Origin: an archaeon UBA583
Lineage (GTDB): Archaea > Nanobdellota > Nanobdellia > Woesearchaeales > UBA583
Assembly (NCBI GenBank): GCA_002506365.1
Contig: DAXK01000015.1
Span: 1-59,103 of the forward strand
Reading direction: 5' to 3'
Length of the DNA stretch: 59,103 bases
Shown here: positions 7,435 through 17,685 of the stretch, piece by piece
How the letters are laid out: the number at the start of each line of letters is the position of its first letter
Position numbering within the stretch: the first letter of the stretch is position 1
Made by a program: the position numbers and the translations under genes
Notes under the pieces: model-generated
Database searches by the model: none
What the model saw: only the letters and a program-made list of their open reading frames with translations
What the model was told of the DNA's origin: nothing

Positions 7435-10400
7435 ATGAAGAATATGTTTAAATTATTAAGTTACTTTATCTTAATTTTACTAACTTTAAATATTACATAT
7501 TCAATAAAATATTTTCCAGCTGATGACACTTTTGAAGTTTTTGACTTTGAATATTTTTATGATGAAAACTACATTGGAAACATAAATTTTGAAATAAATT
7601 CTAAACTTTCTAAATCTTCTAGATACTATGTTGAAATTTTATCGGTTGAAGAAAATTTAATAGTATTTCAAAAAGAAAAAAATTGTAAAACATCTTGTAA
7701 AATCTCAGGTGAATTTGATAAAACTTTTTTTGGAAAATATATTGTAAAAATTACAACTGATTTTGAAGGAAGATTTTATCAAAAAAAAATTCCTTTTTTA
7801 CTTGAACTAGAAAAAGCAAAATATGATGTAACATTTGCTCCACATTATTTTTTAGATGCAAATTCAGGAATTAATGTAAAAGGATTTATTTCCTCAAATC
7901 AAGTTTCTCCAATTAATTACTCTTTTGATATTTTTCCAAAAACTGCATACGATAACATTAAAACTTTTTCAAAAGTTTGTGAAACTAGTTGTGAATTTAA
8001 TTTTTTAATTGATGAAAAAATTTTAATTGATGAATACCTTGTAAATATTTATTCTCCTATTGGAGAACTTCAAAAAAGATTTTTAGTAAAATTACCATAT
8101 TTATCTAATTCATTAATTCAAAATAATACTAATCAATCAGAATTATTTTTAAAAGAAGAAAAATTTAATAATTATTTTTCAGAAAGTTCATCCCAAAATA
8201 TTAAAAATTATTTTATTAATAATTTAGAAAATAAATCTTATGATGTAATTGTAAATTTAATTGACAAATTCACACAAAACTTAAAATCAAAATCTGAAAC
8301 ATCATATGGGGAAATTTTAAACTTAGAATTTTTATTTTCAAATTTATCTATTCAAAATATTTTCATAAAAAATGCTAAAGTTTCAGATTTAACACTTGAA
8401 CTTACAAAATTAAATTATTCAGATTCTAAATTCAACTCAACAATTTCTAGCTTTGAATTTTTACCTAACTTTAACCCTGAAATTTTTGAATATGAATTAA
8501 CATACAAAGCTTTAGGAACTAATTTATTACAATGTACTAAATTTAATTTATTAACTAAAATATGTGATAAAAACTTTGTAAAAATTTTACAAACAATTCC
8601 TGGTGAAATCTATACAATCTCTTTACCAGTTCAAAATTCAATTTTTATTGAATTAAATAATATTCAAATTGAAAACTCAAATCTCTCTAAAACCTCAAAC
8701 AATTCCTTAATATCAGTAAAATCATTTGAACAAAAAACAACTCAAAAACCAAAATCTATTTTAATTCAAAATAAAATTGTTACTCAAGATGAAATTTTAA
8801 AATTATTTAATGAACAATCTTTAGTATTTGATAAAAACGAAAATGCTTACTACACACAAAAATTAGATTATAATGAAATTTTATCTCAAATTGAATTAAT
8901 GAAAAAAAATCAAAATAAAATTTCTCAATTAGAAATAACTTCAATTCCAAACACAGTTATACTTGGAGATGAATTTGAGTTTGAAATTGAAATCTCAAAA
9001 AATGATAATTTATCAAACTTTAATTTACCTGAAAATACAAAATTAATTAAACCAGGATTAATTACAAATACATTAAATTATTTTAAAGAAGAAACAGAAT
9101 TTGTAGAACTATCTACAACATTAAACTCTATTTCTGGAGAAATTGAAATTAAAGATTTAAATGGTAAATTATTAGATAAAAAAATAGTTGAAGTCAAAAA
9201 ATCTGAAGATACTAAAACTTTTGAAAATAAATTAAATGTTGAAGTAATTGGACTTGAAAAATTGGATGAAAACTCAAATTTAGATAAAAAAGAAAATATT
9301 AAACTTGAAAAAGAAAATACATTAATTGAATTTAAAAATGTTACAACATCAAAAATTGAAACAATTGAAATAATTAATAAAAAAAATGTTGACAAAAATT
9401 TATCTGATGAAAATTTAGCAACTAATATTTTACACGTTGAAGCTAATGAATTTCAAACAGCTCAAATCACATTAGAAAAATCTGAATTTGTTGAAGAAAT
9501 TTTAACTTGTAAAACTTACCAAAATCAAAAATGTATCTCTGGTTGGAAACCTACAAACTTAAAATTTTCTCAAAATGAAACTCATGTTTTTTTTAATGTA
9601 ACTCATTTTAGTGCATATGTTGCAAAATCCTCTGGTTACCAATTTTCAATTACTCCTGTTGACCAATCTCAAAAATCAGTTGGGCAAAATGATGAAATTC
9701 AAATTGATTTTCTTGTATCTTGTGATGTTGGAAATTGTGGAACAATTGATGTTGACTTATTACTAGAAACTGGATTTTCCAATTATGAATTTTTTGAAAT
9801 TCCTGGAAATAACTATAACTCTCAATATGCTTGCGCAGAAAATCCAACTTCTGGAAATGATGATTCAGTATATCCATACCAATTAGGATTTGATTTTCCA
9901 TTCTACTCTGAAACAATTTTAGGTTCAACAAACATAAACCTCGATACAAACGGAAGACTAATTTTAGGTGCTGGAACATCTGATTATAGTCCAACAACAG
10001 CTGAGATGGATTCTCAAAAAATGATTGCTGGAACTTGGACTGATCTTGGAAATGGTGCTCAAAATAATGAATATACTTGTTTAAACAAAGATGATGATGG
10101 ATTAAAATATTCTGTATTCAGACACGATAGTACTTGGTATAATAACGCAGGTTCAGCTCAAACTGAACTTATTTTATATGATAATGGAAACATTCAAATT
10201 AATCATGGAACACTTGTCACAAAATCGGGAGTATTCACAGGAATTAGTGCAGGAGATAATTTAAATAATAATTACTTTCAAACTGATGGTTCTGATTATT
10301 CAAGTAAATCTTATATTTATTATAGAAATTCAGGAACACAAATTCCTACAACTAATACTGGGCAACCATTTTATACTAAATCAACTCAATCTCAAAGTAT

Positions 10401-13400
10401 ATCTTTAACATCTGGACAAAATCAAGTAATTTCCTTTATAATAAATGCATCAGGTTCAATTGGCACTCAAACAATTTTTACAAGGGCAAAATCTCAATCT
10501 AGTCTGGGGATTCGTGCACAAAGTATAGACATAGATGTTTTAATTAAAGATGCAGCACCACCAACAGCAACCCTTATAACTCCAATAAATAATTACATTG
10601 GAACAGGTTCAGAAAAAACATTTAACTTTGATGTAAATTTACAAGATGACACTCAATTAAATTCAGCCACATTATATATTTGGGATAATTTAAATCAAAT
10701 AATCTACCAAAACACAAGCTCAGTCTCAGGAACAAATACAAACTTTAATTGGGACTATACATTTTCTGCTGCGGGTGATTATAAATGGAATGTATTAGCC
10801 GAAGATACATCATTTTCAACATCATGGGCAAATAATGGAAACTTTTCAATTCAAATAAATGTTCCAACAATTGAATTAAATTACATTACATCTCCTGGAG
10901 ACATTAATGTTACTCAAACAATTCCTAAAAAAATTACACTTGAAGTTAAATGTTATAGTGGTGATTGTGGAGATATAAATTTATCAATGTTACAACAATC
11001 GTCCTCTAGTGAATATCAAAACTTTGAAACAGATTTTGGAACTTGGGTAAATGTTGTAGGGGATGATGCAGATTGGCAAAGAAAATCAGGTCCTTCAGGA
11101 TCAAGTAGTACTGGACCTTATTATAGTGGAGATTCAACCTCATCTCCATCGGGTGTAACTTACGTATATACTGAAGCGTCCAATCCAAACTTTCCATCCA
11201 AAACTTTTTTACTTGAAAAATCTGGACTAAGTTTAACTAATAAATTTAATGTTAATTTTTGGTATCATATGTTCGGATCTAATATGGGGAACTTATACTT
11301 TGAAGTTTTTGATGATGGTGGTTGGCAAACTGTGTGGACAAAATCAGGTTCACAAGGACAAATTTGGTATAATCAAAATATTACTTACACTCCAACAACA
11401 ACTGTAACTGCAATAAGATTTAATGTTTTAACTGGATCAGGATTTAGAAGTGATATTGCAATTGATGATATTTCATTTTCAACACTTTTAAATTCACCAA
11501 TGCCTGAAACAACTATCGGAAATAAATTTTCAATTAACTCATCATACAATCATCAAATTTTAAATATGTTGGATGGGGAAACTAAAAATATTTCATTTTA
11601 TATTTTTGAAAATGGAAACATTAATGACACATCTAATTTTTTATTTGAATTAACATCTGTGGACCTTCCATTCTATAATCAAAAAACAAGTGTATCTACA
11701 ATGAAAATCAGCGAATTACTTTTACCTGAAATTAATGTTCAAAGAATTCAACCAATCTCAAACTCAAGTGTAGCATATAAAGGCGGACAATTTGATTTAG
11801 TATATAATGTATCTTGTATATCAACAGTTGACTGTAACAATATCAATTTATCTTTAGAATATACAGGTTTAGATTCAATCGGGGAAACAGGAAGTTTAGA
11901 TTTACAAAATAATGAACAAAAAACAATTACTTTCAAAAATAAATATTCTCAAACTCCAGTATTATTAGCAGTTCCAGTAACAGATAATGATGATGATAAT
12001 AATCCTCTAGTTCCAATTATTCACTCAATAAATTCAACAACTGCCATAATCTCATTATGTGAAGATGCTGGACTTACAACTTGTTCAACAGACACTGAAT
12101 TAGAAACAATTAACTATTATATTTTCGATATTAATAAATCCAATATTTATCCTTGGATTGATGTTGGATACGTAAATAATAAAGTTTCAAATGGTGCATC
12201 ATCCTCATTTAGTTTTTCTAAAACTTTTACAAATGTGCCTTACGTATTTGGTCAATCTCAAACTTATGGTAGCGCATCTAATCAAATTGGAACACATACT
12301 TGGTTTCCATCAAAAACTACAAATTCTGCAAACCTTGTAGCTTGTGACCACCCTGGAACTGGAGATGTATGTGCTGGAACATTTACAGATAATATTGGAT
12401 ATGTAGCAATTGATGTAGTCCTAGCAAATTTAATTGGACTTGACTTTGGAACTCAATCAATTTCCGCATCAACTTGGACACCAATTTCTTTTACTCAAAG
12501 TTATACAAATCCAAACATTTTAGTTGCTCAAAACTCCGAAACTGGTGCACAAGATCCTCAATATCCTTGGGCTAAAGACTTAACAACAACTGGAAGTCAA
12601 ATTAGATATTGTGAAGCAGATGGAGGAAATTACTGTGATAGTCACAACGCAGAAACTGTAATTTGGATGAGTTTAGAAGATGGATTTATTCAAGTAAATA
12701 ATACTGTAACTCTAGACATTTCAACAATTTCAGATTCAGTTCCAGTATTCATTGATGCGCCACAAACAAATCCTAATCAACTAAACTTAACTGCTCAAAC
12801 TTCACAACTTGTATCATTCCCATTATTTTTCACAGGAAACTTTGAAACTCCATACGAAATTTCTGATTCAAATAATTATAATGTTCAAACAAGTCCATTT
12901 AATGTATCTATTTTATATAGTGATTTTACAATAAATATATCCTCTCCAATTAGTGGGCAAGGTGTAATTGTAAATGATACATTCCAAATAAAAGCAAATT
13001 TAACTTGTTCAGGATTCTGTGGTGAAATTACGATTTCAGCAAGAGAAAATAATACAATAATTACAAACTTAACTTCAAACAAAATCTACTCTGTGGACGA
13101 AAATAATTTAGTATGTAATCCTGGAATTGATGGAAGTTGTATTGTAACTTGGGACGTATATACAAATGATATCGTTGGAAACACTTATGATTTAGATGTA
13201 TTATTTTCTTCAGACATTTTAGGGGATAAAGATACTCAAAATGTTCAAGTAACTATTGTTGGTGGACCTGAAGTTAAATTTGAGGATGACACTTTAGACA
13301 TTATAGGTGTAATCGCAAATTATCAGGAACAATCGCTTGACACAAATATTATTCCATTAATTGCAAGTCAAACAAATTTATCAGTTAATTGTATTAGTGG

Positions 13401-16400
13401 AGATTGTAATTTTATTACTTCAAACTTTACTCAAGATTCTGATATAACTTTAGGAACTCCACTTGGAATTAAATTTACTTGTCTTCCAGATGCAGCAGGA
13501 AGTTACTCTGCTTTATTTAATTTAACTTCATTTGAAGACCAAATTCCAAATACAATTAATGTTTCATGTTCAGCTTCAGAATTAGATTTATACGTAAATC
13601 TAGTTAATCCTGAACCTAAAATAAGATTTGATATAGAACAAAATAAAACAACAACTTTAGATTTTAATATTACTTGTAATATTCCTGGTGGATGTTCAAA
13701 TACTCAATTAGGATTACACTATTTAAGAAATTCAATTGGAGAGGTTGGAGAAATTGATTTACAAAACTTTGAAAAATTACAAATTTCATTTCAAAATACT
13801 TATGATAAAGTTCCAGTTATTTTCGCAATTCCAGCATCTGATAATGGTGCAGATAACAATGCTCTAATTCCAGTGATAACTGAAATTTCAAAAGCAGGAT
13901 TTACAATTCAACTTTGTGAAGATACAGGTTCTGCAACTTGCGACCCAAATACTGAATTAGAAACTGTAAACTATTATGTATTTGACATTGATAAAACAAA
14001 TTCACAAAGTTGGATTGAAGTTGGATATTTAAATAATATAAATTCAAATGGTGGTAATAATTTAATTTCATTTAATAAAACATTTACAAATAATCCTTAT
14101 GTTTTTGCTCAATCACAAACAGTAAATAGAGTTGAAAATAATATGGCACCTACAACTTGGGCTCATTCAATTACAACTTCACAAGCACAATTAATTGCTT
14201 GTGACCACCCAGGAATTGGAGATGTATGTGCTGGTTCAACTATTGAAAATTATGCTTATTTAGCAATTGATGTTCAAAATGCAAACATTGGGGAATTAAG
14301 TTATGGTTCAAGATCAATTTCAAATTCAGCATGGTCATCTGTATCATTTACTGAAAATTATCAAAATCCGATTATGTTAGTTTCACAAAATTCCGATACT
14401 GGATCTCAAGATCCTCAATATCCTTGGGCACAAAATTTAGCATTTAATGGAGCGCAAGTTAGATACTGTGAACAAGATGCGATTGGTGTATGTCATTCAC
14501 ATAGTGCTGAAACTGTTGTATGGCTTGCAATGCAATCTGGGCCAATTTATTTAGATACTGCTGCAAATAATCTAGTTTCAACAACAAATGGACAAACACC
14601 ATATTTCACAACAAGTGTAAATCCACAAACACTAAATTTAGCTCAAGGATCAACTACTACTGTCTCATATCAAATAAATGCTACTGGAACAATTGATCAA
14701 ATTAGTTTTATGTATGGATTACTACACACTGGAATTGGTTCAAAAAATTTACCAATTAGAACTATTGGAAAAAATGAATTACTATATGATCAAACAAATT
14801 TAACATTTAATCAAGTTTATCAAGATGAATTACCTGGTGTGAAATCTTCAAATTTATTTTCTAGATATAATAATATAAATACAAATATTAATTGTATCTC
14901 TGGAAATTGTTCAACTTTTTCAACATCTTGGATTAATGGAAACTCATTACTTGAAGGACAAAATCAAAATATTGATTTTATATGTGACGATTCAATTACT
15001 GGTAATTTCTCAGCGACATTTAATGTTTTATCAAACAATTCTCAAATTACAAACCAAGTAAATTTATATTGTAATGTGAAATCTAAACCATTAGATATTG
15101 ACTTTAATAATCCAAAACCAAATACTCAAAATAATTTAATTGTATATCAAACAACAAATCTTGAATTTAATGTTACTTGTAAAACAACTGGGGGATGTAA
15201 TAATATTGATGTATTTGCAAAATTTGTTGATAATACAAAAATTTGGTGGAACTCTTCTTGGAGTTATAAACATCCAATTACAATCACATCTTCCACAAAC
15301 GCACCACTTGGATACCAATTACTTATTCAATTAAATGAAACAAATGTTGGTCCAAGATTTGACTGGTCAAATTCATGTGTTGATTTAAGATTTATTAAAT
15401 CAAATTCAATTGAATTAAATTATTGGATTGAAAGTTGTAACTTAGGAACTAAAACTGCAAATATTTGGATAAAGTCTGATGAAGCATTAACAACTGGAAC
15501 TCCATATAATTTTGAAATGTATTACTTAAATCCATCAGCAATATCAAACTCAAATCCAAATAATGTATTTAGGACTAATGAAATTCATTTAACTGCTGGG
15601 GATTGTGCAGGTTCAGGAGTTTGTGATATGGATACTGATATAGAAGCTGATACATTAAGACAAAATATCGGAACTCCTACTATGACTGTTCATGGAACTG
15701 GTTATGTAACTTTAGTTAATCAAGTTGATAATCCTTATGGTGTGGATGATAATTATTTTACAAGATATAGATTTTTATATATTCCAACAATTTCAACAAG
15801 TCATACTTTTGGAACTCGTTCAGATGATGATTCTCAAATTGTAATTTCTCAATCTGATTCATATGGTAATGGACTAAATGGATTTGGAACTTATGATGTT
15901 GTTACAACTCAATATGGAACTTGGCACCAAAATGCTGCGTGTGGTTCAACTCCTGCAACTGAAGGGACTAGATTTTTCACAAGTGGAACTGGTTATTGGA
16001 TGGAATATTTACATGTTGAAGGAACTGGTGGACAAGATCAACAAATGTGTATTGATACAGGTTCTGGTTATCAAATTTTTGATACAACAAATTTTCCAAA
16101 TCAAATTTTCGCTAGAGAATATGTAACAGCTGAACCAGTTGTAAGTATTGGGACTTATGATGATAGATATACAAATATTCCTTCATCAAATACTGGTTTA
16201 GGATTTTGGACTCAAACTATTAATCCACAAAATATTAATTTATTAAATGATGAAATTCAAACAATTTCATTTTTAATTAATTCCTCAACTCCATTTGATA
16301 AACACTATAAAGTATTAGGAGTTTTATCAAATGGAGATACAACAAGTTATACAAATTTATCTATAATTGATTTACCAACAACAACTAATTTATCAATTGA

Positions 16401-16869
16401 TTTAGATAAAACTCAAATTGGTGATAATTTATTTAATGCAAAAATTAATTTTTTAAATCTTGCAAATTTAGATACTCCAAGATTTAATTCATTATACGTA
16501 TACTTAGTTCAATCAAATCAAATCCAAAAAACAACAAACTTTGTAATTCCAAGTTCAACAAAATATGTTGTAACAATTACAAATGAAACTTTAAATAATA
16601 ATAAATTCAATGGAACAATTCATAAATTTAAATTAACTCCAAATCCAAGTTTATATACAACTGTATTTAGCCCATATAATTTAACTTATAATTCAACAAA
16701 TTCCTTTAAAATTGAATTTAATTATACTCAAAATAAAACAAATTTAAACCAAATGTTATATGTAGGATTTGACCCACAACTAGAAAAAATTCAAATTGAA
16801 AATAAGTCCTCTAAATCATTGTTTAATAGGTTAATACAAATCTTTATAAATCTTGTAAATTGGTTTTAG
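7435..16869 (+). CDS. Giant multidomain secreted adhesin-like protein, 3144 aa
   Basis: The largest gene in the window. It has a Sec signal (residues 1-24) and then about 730 residues of beta-rich and charged sequence ending in a FNVTHFSAYVA segment. Next comes a NIDO-like domain (about 813-936, YPYQLGFDFPFYS and NLDTNGRLILG). A MAM-like domain (about 1195-1350) follows, with WQRKSG, STGPYYSGDS, FWYHMFGSNMG and IAIDDISF. Two 270-residue lectin-like repeats (1481-1750, 2100-2369), a DUF2341 domain (about 2604-2712, WWNSSWSYKHPITI) and a PA14-like domain (about 2769-2886, TFGTRSDDDSQIV) complete it. A short Cys-pair beta unit recurs at 763/768, 1173/1178, 1461/1467, 1858/1862, 1986/1991, 2081/2087, 2487/2492 and 2582/2588. 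The C-terminus (LFNRLIQIFINLVNWF) is a possible amphipathic membrane anchor. A TATA box precedes the ATG by about 25 bp. Glycan or cell attachment is inferred from the domains. Confidence 0.85.
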   Translation: MKNMFKLLSYFILILLTLNITYSIKYFPADDTFEVFDFEYFYDENYIGNINFEINSKLSKSSRYYVEILSVEENLIVFQKEKNCKTSCKISGEFDKTFFGKYIVKITTDFEGRFYQKKIPFLLELEKAKYDVTFAPHYFLDANSGINVKGFISSNQVSPINYSFDIFPKTAYDNIKTFSKVCETSCEFNFLIDEKILIDEYLVNIYSPIGELQKRFLVKLPYLSNSLIQNNTNQSELFLKEEKFNNYFSESSSQNIKNYFINNLENKSYDVIVNLIDKFTQNLKSKSETSYGEILNLEFLFSNLSIQNIFIKNAKVSDLTLELTKLNYSDSKFNSTISSFEFLPNFNPEIFEYELTYKALGTNLLQCTKFNLLTKICDKNFVKILQTIPGEIYTISLPVQNSIFIELNNIQIENSNLSKTSNNSLISVKSFEQKTTQKPKSILIQNKIVTQDEILKLFNEQSLVFDKNENAYYTQKLDYNEILSQIELMKKNQNKISQLEITSIPNTVILGDEFEFEIEISKNDNLSNFNLPENTKLIKPGLITNTLNYFKEETEFVELSTTLNSISGEIEIKDLNGKLLDKKIVEVKKSEDTKTFENKLNVEVIGLEKLDENSNLDKKENIKLEKENTLIEFKNVTTSKIETIEIINKKNVDKNLSDENLATNILHVEANEFQTAQITLEKSEFVEEILTCKTYQNQKCISGWKPTNLKFSQNETHVFFNVTHFSAYVAKSSGYQFSITPVDQSQKSVGQNDEIQIDFLVSCDVGNCGTIDVDLLLETGFSNYEFFEIPGNNYNSQYACAENPTSGNDDSVYPYQLGFDFPFYSETILGSTNINLDTNGRLILGAGTSDYSPTTAEMDSQKMIAGTWTDLGNGAQNNEYTCLNKDDDGLKYSVFRHDSTWYNNAGSAQTELILYDNGNIQINHGTLVTKSGVFTGISAGDNLNNNYFQTDGSDYSSKSYIYYRNSGTQIPTTNTGQPFYTKSTQSQSISLTSGQNQVISFIINASGSIGTQTIFTRAKSQSSLGIRAQSIDIDVLIKDAAPPTATLITPINNYIGTGSEKTFNFDVNLQDDTQLNSATLYIWDNLNQIIYQNTSSVSGTNTNFNWDYTFSAAGDYKWNVLAEDTSFSTSWANNGNFSIQINVPTIELNYITSPGDINVTQTIPKKITLEVKCYSGDCGDINLSMLQQSSSSEYQNFETDFGTWVNVVGDDADWQRKSGPSGSSSTGPYYSGDSTSSPSGVTYVYTEASNPNFPSKTFLLEKSGLSLTNKFNVNFWYHMFGSNMGNLYFEVFDDGGWQTVWTKSGSQGQIWYNQNITYTPTTTVTAIRFNVLTGSGFRSDIAIDDISFSTLLNSPMPETTIGNKFSINSSYNHQILNMLDGETKNISFYIFENGNINDTSNFLFELTSVDLPFYNQKTSVSTMKISELLLPEINVQRIQPISNSSVAYKGGQFDLVYNVSCISTVDCNNINLSLEYTGLDSIGETGSLDLQNNEQKTITFKNKYSQTPVLLAVPVTDNDDDNNPLVPIIHSINSTTAIISLCEDAGLTTCSTDTELETINYYIFDINKSNIYPWIDVGYVNNKVSNGASSSFSFSKTFTNVPYVFGQSQTYGSASNQIGTHTWFPSKTTNSANLVACDHPGTGDVCAGTFTDNIGYVAIDVVLANLIGLDFGTQSISASTWTPISFTQSYTNPNILVAQNSETGAQDPQYPWAKDLTTTGSQIRYCEADGGNYCDSHNAETVIWMSLEDGFIQVNNTVTLDISTISDSVPVFIDAPQTNPNQLNLTAQTSQLVSFPLFFTGNFETPYEISDSNNYNVQTSPFNVSILYSDFTINISSPISGQGVIVNDTFQIKANLTCSGFCGEITISARENNTIITNLTSNKIYSVDENNLVCNPGIDGSCIVTWDVYTNDIVGNTYDLDVLFSSDILGDKDTQNVQVTIVGGPEVKFEDDTLDIIGVIANYQEQSLDTNIIPLIASQTNLSVNCISGDCNFITSNFTQDSDITLGTPLGIKFTCLPDAAGSYSALFNLTSFEDQIPNTINVSCSASELDLYVNLVNPEPKIRFDIEQNKTTTLDFNITCNIPGGCSNTQLGLHYLRNSIGEVGEIDLQNFEKLQISFQNTYDKVPVIFAIPASDNGADNNALIPVITEISKAGFTIQLCEDTGSATCDPNTELETVNYYVFDIDKTNSQSWIEVGYLNNINSNGGNNLISFNKTFTNNPYVFAQSQTVNRVENNMAPTTWAHSITTSQAQLIACDHPGIGDVCAGSTIENYAYLAIDVQNANIGELSYGSRSISNSAWSSVSFTENYQNPIMLVSQNSDTGSQDPQYPWAQNLAFNGAQVRYCEQDAIGVCHSHSAETVVWLAMQSGPIYLDTAANNLVSTTNGQTPYFTTSVNPQTLNLAQGSTTTVSYQINATGTIDQISFMYGLLHTGIGSKNLPIRTIGKNELLYDQTNLTFNQVYQDELPGVKSSNLFSRYNNINTNINCISGNCSTFSTSWINGNSLLEGQNQNIDFICDDSITGNFSATFNVLSNNSQITNQVNLYCNVKSKPLDIDFNNPKPNTQNNLIVYQTTNLEFNVTCKTTGGCNNIDVFAKFVDNTKIWWNSSWSYKHPITITSSTNAPLGYQLLIQLNETNVGPRFDWSNSCVDLRFIKSNSIELNYWIESCNLGTKTANIWIKSDEALTTGTPYNFEMYYLNPSAISNSNPNNVFRTNEIHLTAGDCAGSGVCDMDTDIEADTLRQNIGTPTMTVHGTGYVTLVNQVDNPYGVDDNYFTRYRFLYIPTISTSHTFGTRSDDDSQIVISQSDSYGNGLNGFGTYDVVTTQYGTWHQNAACGSTPATEGTRFFTSGTGYWMEYLHVEGTGGQDQQMCIDTGSGYQIFDTTNFPNQIFAREYVTAEPVVSIGTYDDRYTNIPSSNTGLGFWTQTINPQNINLLNDEIQTISFLINSSTPFDKHYKVLGVLSNGDTTSYTNLSIIDLPTTTNLSIDLDKTQIGDNLFNAKINFLNLANLDTPRFNSLYVYLVQSNQIQKTTNFVIPSSTKYVVTITNETLNNNKFNGTIHKFKLTPNPSLYTTVFSPYNLTYNSTNSFKIEFNYTQNKTNLNQMLYVGFDPQLEKIQIENKSSKSLFNRLIQIFINLVNWF
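11875..12684 (+). repeat. 270-residue lectin-like block A inside the giant protein
   Basis: Residues 1481-1750. The block contains three sub-repeats of about 85 residues. Each starts with a strand of the type F-x3-(Y/F)-x3-P (TFKNKYSQTP, SFSKTFTNVP, SFTQSYTNP). Each continues to a C-(E/D) motif (LCEDAG, ACDHPG, YCEADG), a second Cys about 6-8 residues later, and a closing aromatic strand. This resembles the short H-type lectin fold. Block B (13732-14541) has exactly the same length and the same order. Confidence 0.65.
13732..14541 (+). repeat. 270-residue lectin-like block B inside the giant protein
   Basis: Residues 2100-2369. It is a copy of block A of identical length, with SIGEVGEIDLQN matching SIGETGSLDLQN, then CDHPGIGDVCAG matching CDHPGTGDVCAG and QDPQYPWA conserved in both. 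The DNA has diverged, so this is an old intragenic duplication rather than a recent one. The intervening 350 residues include two Cys-pair beta units. Confidence 0.7.
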
Positions 16870-16871
16870 GT

Positions 16872-17621
16872 ATGACTTTTAAAACTTTAAAAACATTAGT
16901 TAATTTTTGTTTAATTTTATTTTTAACTACTAGTGCTTTTGGTGCTGTTGAAAAATTTTCACAATATGATACAAAAATTAAAATTAATTCGGATGATACA
17001 ATTGATGTGTCAAAAGATATCTCTTTACAAAATACTCACATTGTAGGAATTGTTCCAGGAAGAGTAGAATTTAAAATTGGTAAAACTATTCAAGGTAGTT
17101 CATCAGTAATTAATTTAGAATCTTATACTATTAAAGATAGATATGGAAATGATATTAAATCACAATTATTTCAAACACAAGATAGCACCGTAATTGCTAT
17201 TGATATTTTTATGCCACTATTACCTGGATTTAGATATAATATTGATTTAGATTACACTTTATCTTATGATAGTTCTGGATTATTATTTAAATCTTTAGAA
17301 TTTCCAATTAAAGAAGATTCTTCAATTGAAATTGAAAAAGGAACTTTTATTTTAGAATTGCCTGTTGAAAAATCATTTACATATCTAGATGTTTTAGACA
17401 CAAATGTTTCAATTAAAGAAAATGTTGCAACTTGGAATATTAATGAAAAATCTCCTTCAACTGGATTAGTTGAATATTCATCAATTCCAATTTCAGTTGA
17501 TGGAGTTAAAGGTAGTGTTTTCTTTTGGATTTCAATTAATTTAATTTTATTAATTATCTTAGCCTTTGAAATTTACAGAGGAATTAAAAGAATGAAAAAG
17601 GAAGAAAAACATCATAAATAA
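16872..17621 (+). CDS. Membrane-anchored exported protein, 249 aa
   Basis: I take the ATG at 16872, two bases after the giant gene's stop, rather than an upstream in-frame start at 16860 that would overlap that stop. The protein has a Sec signal (MTFKTLKTLVNFCLILFL, cut near SAFGA), an ectodomain of about 190 residues rich in beta strands, a membrane segment at about 217-237 and a very basic cytoplasmic tail (KRMKKEEKHHK). The layout, and segments such as DTIDVSKDISLQNTH, recall DUF2207 or ribophorin-like ectodomains, a weak resemblance. Tight coupling to the giant gene suggests it anchors or helps display it. Confidence 0.65.
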   Translation: MTFKTLKTLVNFCLILFLTTSAFGAVEKFSQYDTKIKINSDDTIDVSKDISLQNTHIVGIVPGRVEFKIGKTIQGSSSVINLESYTIKDRYGNDIKSQLFQTQDSTVIAIDIFMPLLPGFRYNIDLDYTLSYDSSGLLFKSLEFPIKEDSSIEIEKGTFILELPVEKSFTYLDVLDTNVSIKENVATWNINEKSPSTGLVEYSSIPISVDGVKGSVFFWISINLILLIILAFEIYRGIKRMKKEEKHHK

Positions 17622-17685
17622 TTTTTAATTATTTATTCTCATTAATAATTTATATTTTATTAAATTATAATTTTAATTTTTCAAT

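Noticed and set aside
9650..9997. Open frame of 115 codons antisense to the giant adhesin gene, and similar ones at 9078-9395, 11748-11936, 12885-13082 and 15136-15318.
   Set aside because: They lie wholly inside a long, domain-rich coding sequence, have shadow-like composition and no promoter or start context of their own.
15878..16126. Plus-strand frame of 82 codons overlapping the PA14-like region.
   Set aside because: It overlaps a recognisable domain in another frame on the same strand and has an unnatural Met/Leu/Gln-rich composition.
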